DNA from: a virus
Virus record (IMG/VR): IMGVR_UViG_3300036828_000592
Coordinates: 1-24,356 of that record
Length of the DNA stretch: 24,356 nucleotides
Strand: one strand, 5' to 3'
Position 1 is the first letter of the stretch. Each line of letters begins with the position of its first letter. The notes beneath the pieces were generated by a model, which saw only the letters and a list, made by a program, of their open reading frames with translations, was not told the DNA's origin and did not search any database. Shown one piece after another: positions 23,368 through 24,356 of the stretch. Made by a program: the position numbers and the translations under genes.

Positions 23368-23609
23368 TCACGTTCCGACTGGCGCCCTACACGGGCGGCA
23401 AGGAAATCGTCGAGGTGCTATGCGACGGTGAGGTCTGCGCCGCGATCTATCCGAGCGCAAGCATGATCAAGATCGTCAGCGCCCACATGACGGCGACCAC
23501 GATCGAGGACGGCCGCAAAAGCACACCACCGATCCCGGCCGTCGCCATCTCGTTCGCGCCCGAGCCCTTCATCATCCAGCACGGCAGCATCATAAGGAAT
23601 CGCCGATGA
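23364..23609 (+). CDS. small unknown protein (81 aa)
   Basis: ATGA-coupled. Beta-rich small protein with ITFRLAPYTGGKEIVEVLCDG and AAIYPSASMIKIVSAHM, then a PPIPAVAISFAPEPF strand. The pattern resembles a small phage protein of unknown function that is repeatedly found beside NTase or zinc-ribbon genes; no motif assigns activity. Confidence 0.65.
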   Translation: MITFRLAPYTGGKEIVEVLCDGEVCAAIYPSASMIKIVSAHMTATTIEDGRKSTPPIPAVAISFAPEPFIIQHGSIIRNRR

Positions 23610-23788
23610 TCGATTATAAAAAGCTGCTCTGGAAATACATGAACCACGTCGGACGCGAGGAAGGTCTCACGTATGTCGGCCGCATCCACAGAGGGGACGA
23701 CGAGGCTTTTGTCGGCGACGAGTTTTTCACCAAGGAGGAATTCCTTGCGCTGCGCGAGATCGAGGATATGCCGCGATCATTCCTATGA
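23606..23788 (+). CDS. small unknown protein (60 aa)
   Basis: ATGA-coupled. Short acidic/aromatic protein (DYKKLLWKYMNHVGREEG, then FFTKEEFLALREIED). Similar small proteins are common in phages and have no known role. Confidence 0.68.
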   Translation: MIDYKKLLWKYMNHVGREEGLTYVGRIHRGDDEAFVGDEFFTKEEFLALREIEDMPRSFL

Positions 23789-23856
23789 TCGAACACGAGC
23801 TTTGAGGCAGGCGACGACGATGGAGACTGGGAGGATTAAAGGAAGGAGGAGCGCCG

Positions 23857-23970
23857 ATGAGACGATTAGATCAGATACCGATCCCGGTTCTCATGCTCGC
23901 CACGTTCGTCCTGATCGCTGCCGCGGTGGCGATTCTGCATCCCTGGTCTAACATCGGAGTCAACCCTTGA
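23857..23970 (+). CDS. small membrane protein (37 aa)
   Basis: This very short gene has one of the best ribosome sites in the window (GGAAGGAGGAG about 7 nt before ATG). MRRLDQIPIPVLMLATFVLI, then AAAVAILHPW, is one transmembrane helix with a basic cytoplasmic start. The stop overlaps the TTG start of the next gene. Function unknown. Confidence 0.65.
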   Translation: MRRLDQIPIPVLMLATFVLIAAAVAILHPWSNIGVNP

Positions 23971-24167
23971 CGGACCGCCATCTCAAGCCAGCAAAGACCG
24001 TGCGCGCACGCAACGCCGAGGCCTATGCGCTCGGCCGGCAGGAGCGCGGCGGCTTCCATGTGCGGCGGGTGGTGTGGGGCCGGCTGATGGCGCGCATGGA
24101 GCGACGCGAGGGCGAGAAGATCAGGCGCGCTTTGATCCTGGTCGAGAGCGACCGAGGGCGGCGATGA
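23967..24167 (+). CDS. small basic protein (66 aa)
   Basis: TTG start in a TTGA overlap with the membrane protein gene. Highly Arg-rich (RHLKPAKTVRARNAEAYALG, then RRVVWGRLMARMERREGEK), consistent with a small nucleic-acid-binding protein. No family recognised. Confidence 0.6.
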   Translation: MTDRHLKPAKTVRARNAEAYALGRQERGGFHVRRVVWGRLMARMERREGEKIRRALILVESDRGRR

Positions 24168-24340
24168 CAAAGGCTGAAATGCAGGCACGTCTCGATCGGA
24201 TCGACGCCAGCAGGGTGCTCGCCAAGATTCGCGCCGATCTCGCCTACCGGATGCCGCAAAGCGGCCGGCCGCTCGGCCACATCGTTATCCCCCGCGAAGA
24301 TGCCGAGCAGCTGATCGAGGACATAGGAGCGCCGCAATGA
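24164..24340 (+). CDS. small unknown protein (58 aa)
   Basis: ATGA-coupled to the previous gene and to the next, which runs off the window. Helical N-terminus (KAEMQARLDRIDASRVLAKI), then a short strand and an acidic end. No function recognised. Confidence 0.62.
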   Translation: MTKAEMQARLDRIDASRVLAKIRADLAYRMPQSGRPLGHIVIPREDAEQLIEDIGAPQ

Positions 24341-24356
24341 ACATCATCGACGTCAA
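24337..24356 (+). CDS. next early gene, N-terminal start only
   Basis: An ATG overlapping the previous stop (ATGA) begins MNIIDV before the window ends. The operon clearly continues. Confidence 0.5.

Overview
This window looks like part of a temperate, contractile-tailed (Mu-baseplate type) bacteriophage of a GC-rich alphaproteobacterium, plausibly Bradyrhizobium/Rhizobiales-like. That host assignment is inferred from base composition, codon use and the style of the small phage genes; it was not computed.

Layout. (1) Bases 1-8967, plus strand: a late tail operon with baseplate hub (gp44-like, 5' truncated), spike (gp45-like), gp46-like, gp47/baseplate J-like and gp48-like proteins, a hypothetical structural protein, a tailspike-like protein, a small linker protein and two collagen-like fibre/adhesin genes sharing an identical 111-bp segment. 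A strong intrinsic terminator lies at 9277-9306. (2) Bases 9353-13360, minus strand, converging on the tail operon: an excisionase-like HTH gene, a 73-aa ORF, a 12-unit double-hairpin guide array, a 201-aa unknown protein, a solitary array unit, a 295-aa protein with an IS110 Transposase_20/Nop-like core, another solitary unit and a 166-aa unknown protein. (3) Bases 13820-15396, plus strand: a tyrosine integrase followed by a second, truncated copy of its N-terminal domain. (4) Bases 15478-24356, plus strand: about 23 small, mostly stop/start-overlapping accessory genes, including Cys-rich zinc-ribbon-like proteins, small membrane proteins and a nucleotidyltransferase-fold protein.

The main discovery is region 2. 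Each array unit is two consecutive perfect hairpins. Every hairpin loop has a strict 9-9-9 layout: a variable 9-mer, a conserved 9-nt core (TGANGCCCA on the minus strand) and a second variable 9-mer. There are 28 modules and 56 different 9-mers. This matches, from memory, the TIGR-Tas class of RNA-guided systems (tandem interspaced guide RNAs with paired 9-nt spacers, and Tas proteins related to IS110 recombinases and Nop-domain snoRNP proteins). All four stem substitutions keep pairing as G-U only in a minus-strand transcript, so the array is probably transcribed with the tas-like gene. No RuvC or HNH nuclease is recognisable in the Tas-like protein, so it may be a nuclease-less (TasA-like) effector acting by binding, or it may work with one of its two unknown neighbours.

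The integrase lies between tail genes and early genes, all apparently phage. This fits a circular or virion-form phage map, or a viral contig, with an intact attP near the integrase better than a prophage end.
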